This document shows positions 9,564-17,726 of a stretch of 64,000 nucleotides of DNA, in pieces (position 1 is the stretch's first letter; every line of letters begins with the position of its first letter). The stretch covers positions 39,061 to 103,060 of the forward strand of contig CAJQRC010000002.1 of the NCBI GenBank assembly GCA_905480645.1, in the 5' to 3' direction. The position numbers were made by a program, and so were the translations under genes. This DNA is from an uncultured Tateyamaria sp. (GTDB taxonomy: Bacteria > Pseudomonadota > Alphaproteobacteria > Rhodobacterales > Rhodobacteraceae). The notes below the pieces were generated by a model, which was not told where the DNA came from, searched no databases, and worked only from the letters and a program-made list of their open reading frames with translations.

Positions 9564-9938
9564 TCAGTGGAATAATTCTTGGAACTTTGAGATGCTTGGT
9601 TTTGGAGCAGCTGTTTTGGAATCTCCCGTGTTTGGTTCGCCTTTAGGTTTAATTAGCAGCACTCTGCATTCTTTGTCTGTACTTGGCTGATGGGTGACAC
9701 CTTTTGGGACTACAAACAACTTTCTTGATTTGACAGCATGGCTTTCACTATCGAGGTCTAAAGTCATTACTCCATCTGCTATGAAAAAGAAGTCATCAGT
9801 GTCTTGATGTAGGTGAAAGGGAAATTCCCCTTGAAACTTGATCGCGATGATATCGTTTTCATTATAGTTAGCTATTATATGACAGCACCGATGCGTGTTA
9901 AATTGACCAAATTTTTCGTTAAGATTGACAGTTGTCAT
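9564..9938 (-). CDS. Cupin domain protein
   Basis: This is a small single-domain cupin of 124 aa. The start was placed at the ATG at 9938 because it overlaps the stop of the upstream SDR gene as ATGA; a longer reading frame to 10001 would run inside that gene. The metal-binding cupin motif 1 is visible as FPFHLHQDTDDFFFIADGVM, with two His and an Asp/Glu-like position, and motif 2 as VPKGVTHQP. The family includes dioxygenases, isomerases and storage proteins, so function cannot be assigned from the fold. Its neighbours (SDR, P1 peptidase, ALDH) suggest a catabolic step or a sensor of the pathway compound. Confidence 0.8.
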   Translation of the reverse strand: MTTVNLNEKFGQFNTHRCCHIIANYNENDIIAIKFQGEFPFHLHQDTDDFFFIADGVMTLDLDSESHAVKSRKLFVVPKGVTHQPSTDKECRVLLIKPKGEPNTGDSKTAAPKPSISKFQELFH

Positions 9939-10675
9939 ATACAGCGCCCCCCATCTACTTCCATTGCAACCCCAGTTATCATTGACGCTGCGTCGGAACA
10001 AAGGAACGTTGCTGCTGCTCCCATATCCTCGGCAGTGGAAAAGCGTCCTAGCGGGATCGTGGAAAGGAATTTGGCACGAATTTCCGGTGTATCCTCACCC
10101 ATAAAGCTTTTGAGTAGTGGAGTTTCGCCAGCAACTGGATTGATAGCATTTACACGTATGCCATTGGGAGCAAGTTCGATTGCCATGGTTTTGGTAGCGG
10201 TGATCATCCAGCCTTTCGAAGCATTGTACCAGTTCAACCGGGGTCGCGGGGATACGCCTGCAGTGGAAGCGATGTTAAGGATAGCCCCTGATTTACGGGA
10301 TTTAAAGTGGGGTACAAAACTGCGTGCTGTTAGATAAACCGACTTTGCATTAACTGCGAGTACGTGGTCAAATTCATCCTCGCTTACCTCTTCAAGGGCT
10401 TGTGGTAAATGCGTGATGCCTGCATTGTTTACCAAGATGTCAATATGGCCAAGCTTTTCAAGTGCTAAATCCGCCAAGTTTTGAACAGAGACAGCGTTTG
10501 CTACGTCGACTTGTACTGCAAAGCCACCGATTTCCTGAGCAACGGCTTTAGCTCCATCTTCGTTTAAATCTGCTATAATGACTTTTGCTCCAGCATCAGC
10601 AAAGGCTCGGGCTATGCCATGGCCAAACCCACTAGCCCCCCCAGTGACGATGGCAGTTTTGCTGTTAAGTTGCAT
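9935..10675 (-). CDS. SDR family NAD(P)-dependent oxidoreductase
   Basis: This is a classical short-chain dehydrogenase/reductase of 246 aa. It has the cofactor motif TGGASGFG (11-18), NNAG (83-86), Asn109 and the catalytic Ser137, Tyr150 and Lys154 (YNASK). An acidic Asp at the end of beta-2 (IIADLNED) suggests preference for NAD. The C-terminus (TGVAMEVDGGRCI) is typical of the FabG-like group. It overlaps the cupin gene by 4 bases and sits 154 bases downstream of the aldehyde dehydrogenase gene on the same strand. Together they suggest sequential oxidation of an alcohol and an aldehyde. The substrate is unknown. Confidence 0.88.
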   Translation of the reverse strand: MQLNSKTAIVTGGASGFGHGIARAFADAGAKVIIADLNEDGAKAVAQEIGGFAVQVDVANAVSVQNLADLALEKLGHIDILVNNAGITHLPQALEEVSEDEFDHVLAVNAKSVYLTARSFVPHFKSRKSGAILNIASTAGVSPRPRLNWYNASKGWMITATKTMAIELAPNGIRVNAINPVAGETPLLKSFMGEDTPEIRAKFLSTIPLGRFSTAEDMGAAATFLCSDAASMITGVAMEVDGGRCI

Positions 10676-10829
10676 CGTTATTCTCCGCTGGAAATTATTG
10701 CGAGCAAAAAAGTCTTCAACATTTTGTTATCCGCAATTTGCAGATTTTTTTCGTATATATACCATAGCGCCTGTGGTAATCATTTTTTAATTTTGCAAAA
10801 ACCACAAAACACATGATCTGATCACTTAT

Positions 10830-12272
10830 TTATCCGTGATGTGCAGCAATGGTTTTTAGGGTAGAGAATCCGTATAGTGCTTCAAACCCTTTTTCTCGCC
10901 CATGCCCAGATTTCCCAATGCCACCAAAGGGCAGCTCAACTCCCCCGCCTGCACCATAATTATTAATAAAAATCTGACCAGCCCGTAGTGATTTGGCTAG
11001 TCGCATTTGGCGTGCACCATCAGCAGTCCAGATACCAGCGACAAGACCATAATCCGTGTTATTTGCAATCGCCACAGCTTCTTCTTCGGTTTCGAAAGGA
11101 ATTAGGACTTGCACAGGACCAAAAATCTCATCCTGAGCTAGGGGGTGATCTGCTGTAACATTTTCAAAAAGGGTTGGAAGTACATAAGCACCGTTGTTTG
11201 GCGCGTCATGTAATTTTCCTTGTGCAGCGATAGTCAGATCACTTCCTTTAGCAAGGAATTCTAAGACAAGCGCTTTTTGCCTTTCTGAAATCAGTGGACC
11301 AATATGCATATCAGCCATTGCCGGTCCTACAGTTAGATTGCAGTAAGCTTCAGCCATTCGGTCGCGAACTGAGTTGTATATGCCTCTTTGAATTAGAATA
11401 CGCGATGAGGCCGAACAAGTCTGTCCAGCATTTTGTATCCCAGCGTTTACAAGAAATGGTAGCGCAGCTGTTAGATTGGCGTCATTAAAAACTAGTTGTG
11501 GGGACTTGCCGCCTAATTCGAGAGTAACTGGAACAACGTTTACACCTGCTGCTCGTTGTACGAGGGCTCCTGTATGAACTGAACCGGTAAAGCTGATGTG
11601 TTGTACATTTGGGTTTCCGGCTAATGCTGCGCCAGCTTCGATACCTGAGCCTGGTACGACATTTAGTGCACCATCTGGCAAACCTGCTTCACCACAAATA
11701 CGGGCAAAAGCGAGAGCTGTTAAACAGGCTTCTTCTGCAGGTTTTAAAACGCATGCATTTCCCATAGCTAAAGCTGCACCTACCGAACGCCCAATAATTT
11801 GCATGGGGTAATTCCATGGTATAATGTGGCCTGTCACACCATGCGGTTCGCGTAAAGTGTAGACGGTGTAGCCGTTTAGATAGGGAATGGTTTCACCCAT
11901 TAGTTTGTCAGCCGCACCGCCGTAGAATTCCATATATCGCGCTAAGGCAACTGCATCTGCACGCGCTTGTGCCAGGGGTTTCCCAACGTCATAGGCCTCA
12001 ATTTCAGCTAGATCATCAACACGCTCAAGTACTTTTTGGCCAATTTTGGTCAAAATGCGACCACGTTCTGTTGCACTTAGCTGACCCCATTTCCCATTAC
12101 GTGCCACCTGAGCGGCAGTTACTGCTTCATCAATGTTGATGGCTGACCCATTTGCAATCTCTGCTAATAAAGAGCCGTCTGAAGGATTGAAAAGTGGCAG
12201 GTTAGATACCGCGGTTTTCCAAGTTCCTCCAATTAACATTTCGTTCGGGTTGAACCATAGGGCATCAAGCAT
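10830..12272 (-). CDS. NAD(P)-dependent aldehyde dehydrogenase
   Basis: This enzyme oxidises an aldehyde to its carboxylate. The 480-aa protein carries all family signatures: the nucleotide site FTGSVHTG (228-235), general base Glu252 (LELGGKSP) and catalytic Cys286 (NAGQTCSASS). The start is the ATG at 12272, which has an AAGGACTT ribosome site and overlaps the ABC ATPase stop by 8 bases; an extension to 12374 would lie inside that gene. It resembles betaine/gamma-aminobutyraldehyde-type dehydrogenases in general layout, but substrate specificity is not readable from the sequence. Its coupling to an ABC importer suggests it handles the imported compound. Confidence 0.93.
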   Translation of the reverse strand: MLDALWFNPNEMLIGGTWKTAVSNLPLFNPSDGSLLAEIANGSAINIDEAVTAAQVARNGKWGQLSATERGRILTKIGQKVLERVDDLAEIEAYDVGKPLAQARADAVALARYMEFYGGAADKLMGETIPYLNGYTVYTLREPHGVTGHIIPWNYPMQIIGRSVGAALAMGNACVLKPAEEACLTALAFARICGEAGLPDGALNVVPGSGIEAGAALAGNPNVQHISFTGSVHTGALVQRAAGVNVVPVTLELGGKSPQLVFNDANLTAALPFLVNAGIQNAGQTCSASSRILIQRGIYNSVRDRMAEAYCNLTVGPAMADMHIGPLISERQKALVLEFLAKGSDLTIAAQGKLHDAPNNGAYVLPTLFENVTADHPLAQDEIFGPVQVLIPFETEEEAVAIANNTDYGLVAGIWTADGARQMRLAKSLRAGQIFINNYGAGGGVELPFGGIGKSGHGREKGFEALYGFSTLKTIAAHHG

Positions 12273-13854
12273 GATAAGTCCTTTTGGATAATTGAGGGGC
12301 GGCAGAGATAAGGCTTTTAGTATAAGTGTCTTGTGGATTGGAAAATACTTCTTCTGTGCTACCTCTTTCAACAATTTTTCCAGACTTCATTACCAGAACG
12401 TGATCGGTAATGTTGCGTACTACGCTTAAATCATGTGAAATAAACAGATATGTGAGATTATACTGGCGGCAAAGCTCAGTAATTAGATCAAGAATTTGAG
12501 CCCTAACTGATACATCCAAAGCACTCACAGCTTCGTCGAATATGATTAGATCTGGACGGATGATTATAGCGCGGGCAATAGCTATTCGTTGGCGTTGCCC
12601 ACCTGAGAACTGGTGTGGGTACTTTTGTGCGTCACTAGGTAATAACCCAACTGAGGTAAGAGATTTGGCGATCCTATCCATGCTTTCTGTAGCAGTGGGC
12701 TTTTTATCGAGAAGGTTAAAGGGTTCGGTAATAAGTCTTGCTACCCTGTGTCTCGGGTTAAAGCTGCCATATGGATCTTGAAATACAACCTGCATGCGGC
12801 GGCGGACAGCAAGGTTTGGACGGCCTGCGGAAAATACGTGCTCGCCGTCAAGTGTGATTGCCCCACTTTTTACAGGCTCTAATCCGAGAATAGATCTGGT
12901 TAGAGTTGATTTTCCACAACCACTTTCACCTACTAGCCCAAGACGTATACCTTTTGGAATATCAAAGCTTACATCGTTGACTGCATACACTTTTCCTGGT
13001 GCCGTGAAGATGCTTCTTCGGGGCAATGCATACGATTGGACGACATTCCGAACTCGAAGTAGAGGTGCCTCTTGTCTTAGTCGTGGTAAGGTAGCACGAT
13101 GGGCTGAAGTGGCAATAAGTGCCTTAGTATAAGGATGTTTTGGAGTATTTAGTAAGTTGGAAGGTCTTGCCTTTTCTACAATATGGCCATTTTTCATAAT
13201 AATGATCTGATCTGCCATCTGGGTGACTACGGCTAAATCATGCGTTATCATCATCAAGCCCATACTGTCTTCAGTGGTTAATTTCTGTAGTAAATGCAAT
13301 ATCTGTGCCTGTGTCGTAACATCAAGCGCTGTGGTTGGTTCATCTGCTATTAACAGCTTTGGGCTACAAGCAATTGCTATAGCGATTATTACTCTTTGAC
13401 GTTGTCCGCCGGACAAGGTGTGTGGAAAGCGTGATAGGGATACCAGTTCGGGTGATAGGCCTACGCGTGTTAGAACTTCGGCAGCGCGAGCCATTGGATC
13501 AAGGTCTGGGCGATGAAGACGTACTGATTCTGCAACCTGGGCTCCAATAGTCTGGACTGGATTAAGTGCAGTCATTGGTTCCTGAAATACCATGCCCACA
13601 GTATTCCCGCGCAGTCTGCACATTTCTGTTTCGCTTAGCAGCATAGTGTCCCGATCGTTAATTAGGATCTGGCCTTTAGTTTTGCTACCTTCGGGCAACA
13701 ATTGCATCGTGGCGAGTGCAGTCATGGATTTCCCAGACCCACTTTCGCCTGTGATTGCAACGATTTCACCAGGAGAAATATCCATAGAAATATCATGCAG
13801 AATTTTTAATCTATTAATGCAAAGTGAAAGATTACGTATTTGAAGAAGGCTCAT
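12265..13854 (-). CDS. Fused dipeptide/oligopeptide-type ABC transporter ATP-binding protein
   Basis: This 529-aa protein fuses the two ATPases that drive an Opp/Dpp-type importer (OppD-OppF or GsiA style). The first half has Walker A GESGSGKS near residue 36, signature LSGGQRQR and LLIADEPTTALD. The second half repeats them as GESGCGKS, FSGGQRQR and LIIFDEAVSALD. Each domain ends in the oligopeptide-family tail region (KHPYTKAL; the second is DTYTKSL). It overlaps the upstream permease gene by 4 bases (ATGA) and the downstream aldehyde dehydrogenase gene by 8, so one operon is near certain. The matching binding protein is probably the one at 17727-19199. Confidence 0.94.
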   Translation of the reverse strand: MSLLQIRNLSLCINRLKILHDISMDISPGEIVAITGESGSGKSMTALATMQLLPEGSKTKGQILINDRDTMLLSETEMCRLRGNTVGMVFQEPMTALNPVQTIGAQVAESVRLHRPDLDPMARAAEVLTRVGLSPELVSLSRFPHTLSGGQRQRVIIAIAIACSPKLLIADEPTTALDVTTQAQILHLLQKLTTEDSMGLMMITHDLAVVTQMADQIIIMKNGHIVEKARPSNLLNTPKHPYTKALIATSAHRATLPRLRQEAPLLRVRNVVQSYALPRRSIFTAPGKVYAVNDVSFDIPKGIRLGLVGESGCGKSTLTRSILGLEPVKSGAITLDGEHVFSAGRPNLAVRRRMQVVFQDPYGSFNPRHRVARLITEPFNLLDKKPTATESMDRIAKSLTSVGLLPSDAQKYPHQFSGGQRQRIAIARAIIIRPDLIIFDEAVSALDVSVRAQILDLITELCRQYNLTYLFISHDLSVVRNITDHVLVMKSGKIVERGSTEEVFSNPQDTYTKSLISAAPQLSKRTYHA

Positions 13855-14666
13855 TTTTGAACTTGTTGTAATTTGGGATCAAGTAAATCACGGAGCCCAT
13901 CACCTAGCAGGTTAAGACCTAATACTGTTAAAATGATTGAAAATCCTGGTACTAACGCCATGTGAGGTGCAATACTTACAAGAGTTTGTGCGTCTGCTAG
14001 CATTCGCCCCCAGCTAGGTGTTGGCGGTTGCGCGCCAAGGCCAACATAGGACAGCGCGGCCTCGGCTAAAATGCCTAATGAAAACTGGATAGTCGCTTGC
14101 ACAATTAGTAAATTGGCTAGGTTGGGCAGAATGTGTTCAATACTGATCCGAATGGCTCCTTTTCCTGCCACTCGTGCGGCGAGAATAAATTCTCTTGTCC
14201 AAAGCTGGAGGGCACCTCCTCTCGTTACGCGTGCAAAGACAGGAATATTAAAAATTCCAATTGCGATTATTGCATTTACCGCTCCTGGTCCAAAAACTGC
14301 TGTTATAAGGATGGCTATCACTAGCGATGGAAAAGCAAAAATGAGATCATTGCCGCGCATAATTATCTCGTCAGTCCAACCGCCTTGTCGCGCTGTGGCC
14401 CAGAGGCCCAGTGGCACGCCTAAACCTAAGCCTATCCCTACTGCCACGAACGCCACGGTAATAGAGGTTCTTGCACCAACCATAATCATGGAAAACATGT
14501 CGCGTCCAAAGTGGTCAGTACCCAACCAGTGAGTTCCATTAGGTGCCTGTAACTTGTTGGGAATATTCAAAGAAGTGTGGTCAAATGGGGTCCAGGCAAA
14601 AGAGACTATTGCTGCCAACATAATTAGTGCTGAAAGTAAGATGCCAGTGAACAGACTTTTATTCAC
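13851..14666 (-). CDS. ABC transporter permease, DppC/OppC type
   Basis: This is the second inner-membrane permease of the peptide-type importer, 271 aa. It starts with a single N-terminal transmembrane segment and a periplasmic part containing WLGTDHFGRDMFSMIMVGAR, which is diagnostic for OppC/DppC. It continues with the BPD_transp_1 core and the ATPase-coupling EAA loop (EAALSYVGLGAQPPTPSWG). It overlaps both neighbours by 4 bases (ATGA), showing translational coupling. The substrate cannot be told from the permease. Confidence 0.93.
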   Translation of the reverse strand: MNKSLFTGILLSALIMLAAIVSFAWTPFDHTSLNIPNKLQAPNGTHWLGTDHFGRDMFSMIMVGARTSITVAFVAVGIGLGLGVPLGLWATARQGGWTDEIIMRGNDLIFAFPSLVIAILITAVFGPGAVNAIIAIGIFNIPVFARVTRGGALQLWTREFILAARVAGKGAIRISIEHILPNLANLLIVQATIQFSLGILAEAALSYVGLGAQPPTPSWGRMLADAQTLVSIAPHMALVPGFSIILTVLGLNLLGDGLRDLLDPKLQQVQK

Positions 14667-15610
14667 GATCGCGCTCTTAACCGAGGATCAACAATGGCAT
14701 AGGCCAAGTCTATGATAAAATTTATTATTATTACTGCAAAGACAAGCAACATGGTTACTGACTCTACTACAATTAAATCACGTGCTGAAATTGACTGGAA
14801 GATGAGTCGGCCAAGTCCTGGTAGGTAAAACACTTGCTCGATGATTATGCCGCCAGCTAATAGGAATGATAATTGTAAACCAAGAATGGTTAACACAGGT
14901 ATCATAGCATTACGTAGACCATGATATTGGAGCGTTTGACGGCGGGAAAGTCCTTTTGCACGGGCAGTTCTGATAAAATCTTCGCTTAAGACATCTAATA
15001 GGGCAGAGCGCATTACACGAGCCAGAATAGCGGCTTGAGGCAATGCAAGTGCAAGTGCTGGCAAAGTCAAAGATTTTAGAGCAGAAAAAACTCCTTTGTC
15101 CCAACTGGTAAATCCGCCAGCAGAAAACCAGCGTAAATTGATTGCAAAAATAAGAACTAGCATCATAGCAAACCAAAAATTTGGGATAGCAAGGCCAAAC
15201 TGAGTGGCCCCCATAACTATTAAGTCGCCTTTCTTGCCGCGTTTGGTGGCTGCGTAGATGCCTACTGGAAAGGCTATCAGAACGGATATAACCAAAGCAT
15301 AAAGTGCTAAAGGTAGCGAAACCCAAAGTCTTGCACTGATCATCCCAGATATGGGCGTTCGATATTGGTAGGATGTACCAAAATCACCGTGAATCATGCC
15401 TGTAATCCATGCCCAGTAGCGTTGCGGTTTTGATTTATCTAGCCCTAATTCTACCCTGAGGGCCGCTAATGTATCCTCTTGCGCGTTTATCCCTAACATG
15501 AAGAAAGCTGGATCTCCTGGTGCCACCTCGATTGTCGCAAAAATCACCAGCGAAGCGATTGCAAGGCTGATTAAAAGGGATAATAACCGTTTCAATGTAT
15601 AACGTAGCAT
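14663..15610 (-). CDS. ABC transporter permease, DppB/OppB type
   Basis: This is the first permease of the importer, with six predicted transmembrane segments and about 315 aa. The N-terminal MLRYTLKRLLSLLISLAIAS and the following PGDPAFFMLG segment are typical of OppB/DppB, as is the C-terminal EQVFYLPGLGRLIFQSI region. The start is placed at the ATG at 15610, where the protein begins like its relatives; an in-frame TTG at 15646 would add 12 unconserved residues. It heads the operon permease B-permease C-ATPase-aldehyde dehydrogenase-SDR-cupin-P1 peptidase. A 476-base divergent intergenic region lies upstream. Confidence 0.93.
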   Translation of the reverse strand: MLRYTLKRLLSLLISLAIASLVIFATIEVAPGDPAFFMLGINAQEDTLAALRVELGLDKSKPQRYWAWITGMIHGDFGTSYQYRTPISGMISARLWVSLPLALYALVISVLIAFPVGIYAATKRGKKGDLIVMGATQFGLAIPNFWFAMMLVLIFAINLRWFSAGGFTSWDKGVFSALKSLTLPALALALPQAAILARVMRSALLDVLSEDFIRTARAKGLSRRQTLQYHGLRNAMIPVLTILGLQLSFLLAGGIIIEQVFYLPGLGRLIFQSISARDLIVVESVTMLLVFAVIIINFIIDLAYAIVDPRLRARS

Positions 15611-16086
15611 CGCGTTTACGTTATGCGGGTAATTCGAAGCAAGCAAGCGCGTCTGTCAATAGACCTATAACTTACATAACTAATCCTATATTGCAGCCAA
15701 CTGTGTATTACTAAGCATCGATTTTTAAACCCCATGGACCCTTGGCGGAGCTGATGTGTTATTTAAGTATTGGAATTTATGGGCTCCATATAATAAATGC
15801 GCTATCAGGAAAAACGACAGTAAAAATTCTGCTCTGCTTCCATAAATTAAAATAAAAAATGTGGAAGTGTTGAGATTAATCACTAAAATGGTAAGGCTGA
15901 AAGTTATAAAAGAAGTGGGCTTATGGTTTTCTACTAAATTTGTTTAAATTACCTAAAAGAGTATATTTGAAAAGTGGGCAGAATACTTAACGTATAACTT
16001 TATCTGGTTGAACCAGTAGTCTTTTGCAAATCTTCTATTTGTAATTAACTCTCGTCATAGTCTTAAAAGCAGTTAAATAAGTCACT
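15611..16086. other. Divergent intergenic region, no gene
   Basis: This AT-rich stretch separates the ABC/catabolic operon (minus) from the HDAC-like gene (plus). No reading frame with coding character and no RNA gene was seen. A TATAAT hexamer at 15789-15794 and a TTGAAA at about 15967 are weak promoter-like sequences for the plus strand; neither has a convincing partner box. No clear operator palindrome was found. Confidence 0.5.
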
Positions 16087-17184
16087 ATGAAACCACCTGT
16101 TTTTATTGGATCTGAAATTTACCGTCACTCAAGCTATGGGAGGTGGCATCCATTACGCGTACCACGTGTCTCGACTGTGATGGATTTGAGCCGCTCAATG
16201 GGATGGCTTCCATCTGATCGCTTCATTTCTAGTCCTTGCGTTAAGCCAGTAGCTTTAACTGCTTGGCATACGCCCGAATATGTTGCTGCCTTGTATGCTG
16301 CCGAAGCTGCGCAAAAAGTAAGTGATCGGGTTAAGTCTCAGCATGCATTGGGCACACCCTCAAACCCAATTTTTCCAGAAATGTATCGCCGTCCTGCAAC
16401 TGCTGCAGGAGGATCAATTTTGGCCGGTGAATTGCTGGCTGATGGTGGTATCGTTTACCATCCAGCTGGCGGTACTCACCATGGGATGCCAGATAAAGCT
16501 GGTGGGTTCTGCTATGTTAATGACCCAGTTTTAGCAATCTTGTCGTTGCAGAGATCTGGTGCGAATCGCATAGCTTATATAGATATAGACGCTCACCATC
16601 CTGATGGTGTTGAGGTGGCTTTTGCTCATAAAACAGATGTTTTGATGATTTCAGTACACGAAAATGGGCTTTGGCCTCGGACTGGTACATTAGGAGTTAC
16701 GGGTCAGGGTAGTACGGTGAATCTTCCTGTACCTCGTGGTTTGAATGATGACGAAATGGCCTTAATTCGTGATGAGGTTATTTTGCCACGCGTGGAAATG
16801 CATCAGCCAGATGCGATTATACTGCAATGTGGAGCAGATGGAGTCGAAGAAGATCCTCTGGCGCATCTCTCATTATCCAATCAGGCGCATTGGTCGATAG
16901 TTAAAGCACTCATGGGAATGGCCCCGCGTTTGCTTGTTTTAGGTGGTGGTGGATACAACCCTTGGTCCGTTGGTAGGCTTTGGACAGGTGTATGGGCCAT
17001 TTTAAATGGTTTTGTGGTACCTGAAAGGTTAGATGCAAAGTCGGAAGCGGTGCTTCGGGAACTGCGCTTTGATGGTAATAGACGCGGTCGTAACCCACCA
17101 GATCATTGGTTCACCACTCTTGCGGATGTCCCTCGAACAGGTTTAATTCGATCTGAATTACGTGGGTTACTTCAAGCTTTATAG
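16087..17184 (+). CDS. HDAC/acetylpolyamine-amidohydrolase/AcuC superfamily deacetylase
   Basis: This is a zinc amidohydrolase of the arginase-deacetylase fold, 365 aa. Expected zinc ligands are Asp168 and His170 (DIDAHH) and Asp251 (QCGADG). The catalytic His pair is His131-His132 (GGTHHGM) and the transition-state Tyr is Tyr290 (GGGGYN). One oddity is Pro172 directly after the HH pair, where Gly is usual. Bacterial relatives remove acetyl groups from polyamines, small amines or acetyl-CoA synthetase. The neighbouring importer, aldehyde dehydrogenase, M20 enzyme and P1 peptidase suggest a role in deacylating a small amide rather than a protein. It stands alone on the plus strand and overlaps the convergent cupin gene by 13 bases. 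Confidence 0.85.
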   Translation: MKPPVFIGSEIYRHSSYGRWHPLRVPRVSTVMDLSRSMGWLPSDRFISSPCVKPVALTAWHTPEYVAALYAAEAAQKVSDRVKSQHALGTPSNPIFPEMYRRPATAAGGSILAGELLADGGIVYHPAGGTHHGMPDKAGGFCYVNDPVLAILSLQRSGANRIAYIDIDAHHPDGVEVAFAHKTDVLMISVHENGLWPRTGTLGVTGQGSTVNLPVPRGLNDDEMALIRDEVILPRVEMHQPDAIILQCGADGVEEDPLAHLSLSNQAHWSIVKALMGMAPRLLVLGGGGYNPWSVGRLWTGVWAILNGFVVPERLDAKSEAVLRELRFDGNRRGRNPPDHWFTTLADVPRTGLIRSELRGLLQAL

Positions 17185-17567
17185 TCTTGGTCCGTTACAT
17201 GTTCGAGCCACATTGCAGCGCTACCTTCTTGGGTCTCTTGTATCGCGATATGGGTCATGTGTGTTGTTGGTCCTGCTCCATGCCAATGTTCGACATTGGC
17301 TGGAATCCACACGCTGTCTCCTGCTTGGATTTTTTGTGGTTTTTCTCCACGTTTACAAATTAGGCCGCTCCCTTGAGTGATATGGAGTGTTTGGCCTAGT
17401 GGGTGGGTATGCCATGCAGTTCGTGCACTAGGCTCAAAATGCACTATGAGAGCGTTAAGGCGAGCAGGCTCGGGAGCCATTGTAATCAGATCTTGCCATA
17501 CTGTGCCTGCAAAGTAGTCTGGACTAGCACGTTGGCTGGGACGGCTACCAACCGGATATATTTGCAT
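17172..17567 (-). CDS. Cupin domain protein (quercetinase/YdbB-like small cupin)
   Basis: This 131-aa single-domain cupin has motif 1 as RTAWHTHPLGQTLHITQGSG (His, His, Gln, His) and motif 2 as DSVWIPANVEHWHGAG. It belongs to the group often annotated as cupin 2 or carboxymuconolactone decarboxylase-associated cupins, several of which bind a divalent metal. No enzymatic role can be inferred. It lies downstream of the ABC binding-protein gene on the same strand, across a strong hairpin. Its 3' end overlaps the end of the convergent HDAC-like gene by 13 bases. Confidence 0.82.
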   Translation of the reverse strand: MQIYPVGSRPSQRASPDYFAGTVWQDLITMAPEPARLNALIVHFEPSARTAWHTHPLGQTLHITQGSGLICKRGEKPQKIQAGDSVWIPANVEHWHGAGPTTHMTHIAIQETQEGSAAMWLEHVTDQDYKA

Positions 17568-17685
17568 GCGTTTTTTTGCCTCTTTGTTTTATCATCGATG
17601 CATGGCAATTTGTGCATCCGACTGTTTGCATTTGGTTTGATAAATATTGTGTCTGTCTGGCCAATAGGAATGGCTATTCTTAGTG

Positions 17686-17723
17686 ATATTAACTGCGTGT
17701 GGCACAGCATCCGCAGTTAATAT
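17686..17723 (-). terminator. Strong inverted repeat just after the binding-protein gene
   Basis: ATATTAACTGCG at 17686-17697 and CGCAGTTAATAT at 17712-17723 form a perfect 12-bp stem with a 14-base loop, starting 3 bases beyond the stop codon of the minus-strand binding-protein gene. No T-run follows on the minus strand, so it may be a 3'-end stabilising structure or a rho-dependent terminator rather than an intrinsic one. Confidence 0.5.
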
Positions 17724-17726
17724 TAA

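Noticed and set aside
10753..10762. GTATATATAC palindrome between the aldehyde dehydrogenase and SDR genes
   Set aside because: A simple alternating AT sequence in an AT-rich gap with no second copy; too weak to call an operator.
14071..14532. 153-codon plus-strand frame opposite the DppC-type permease
   Set aside because: Antisense to a well-conserved permease gene; composition is that of a shadow frame.
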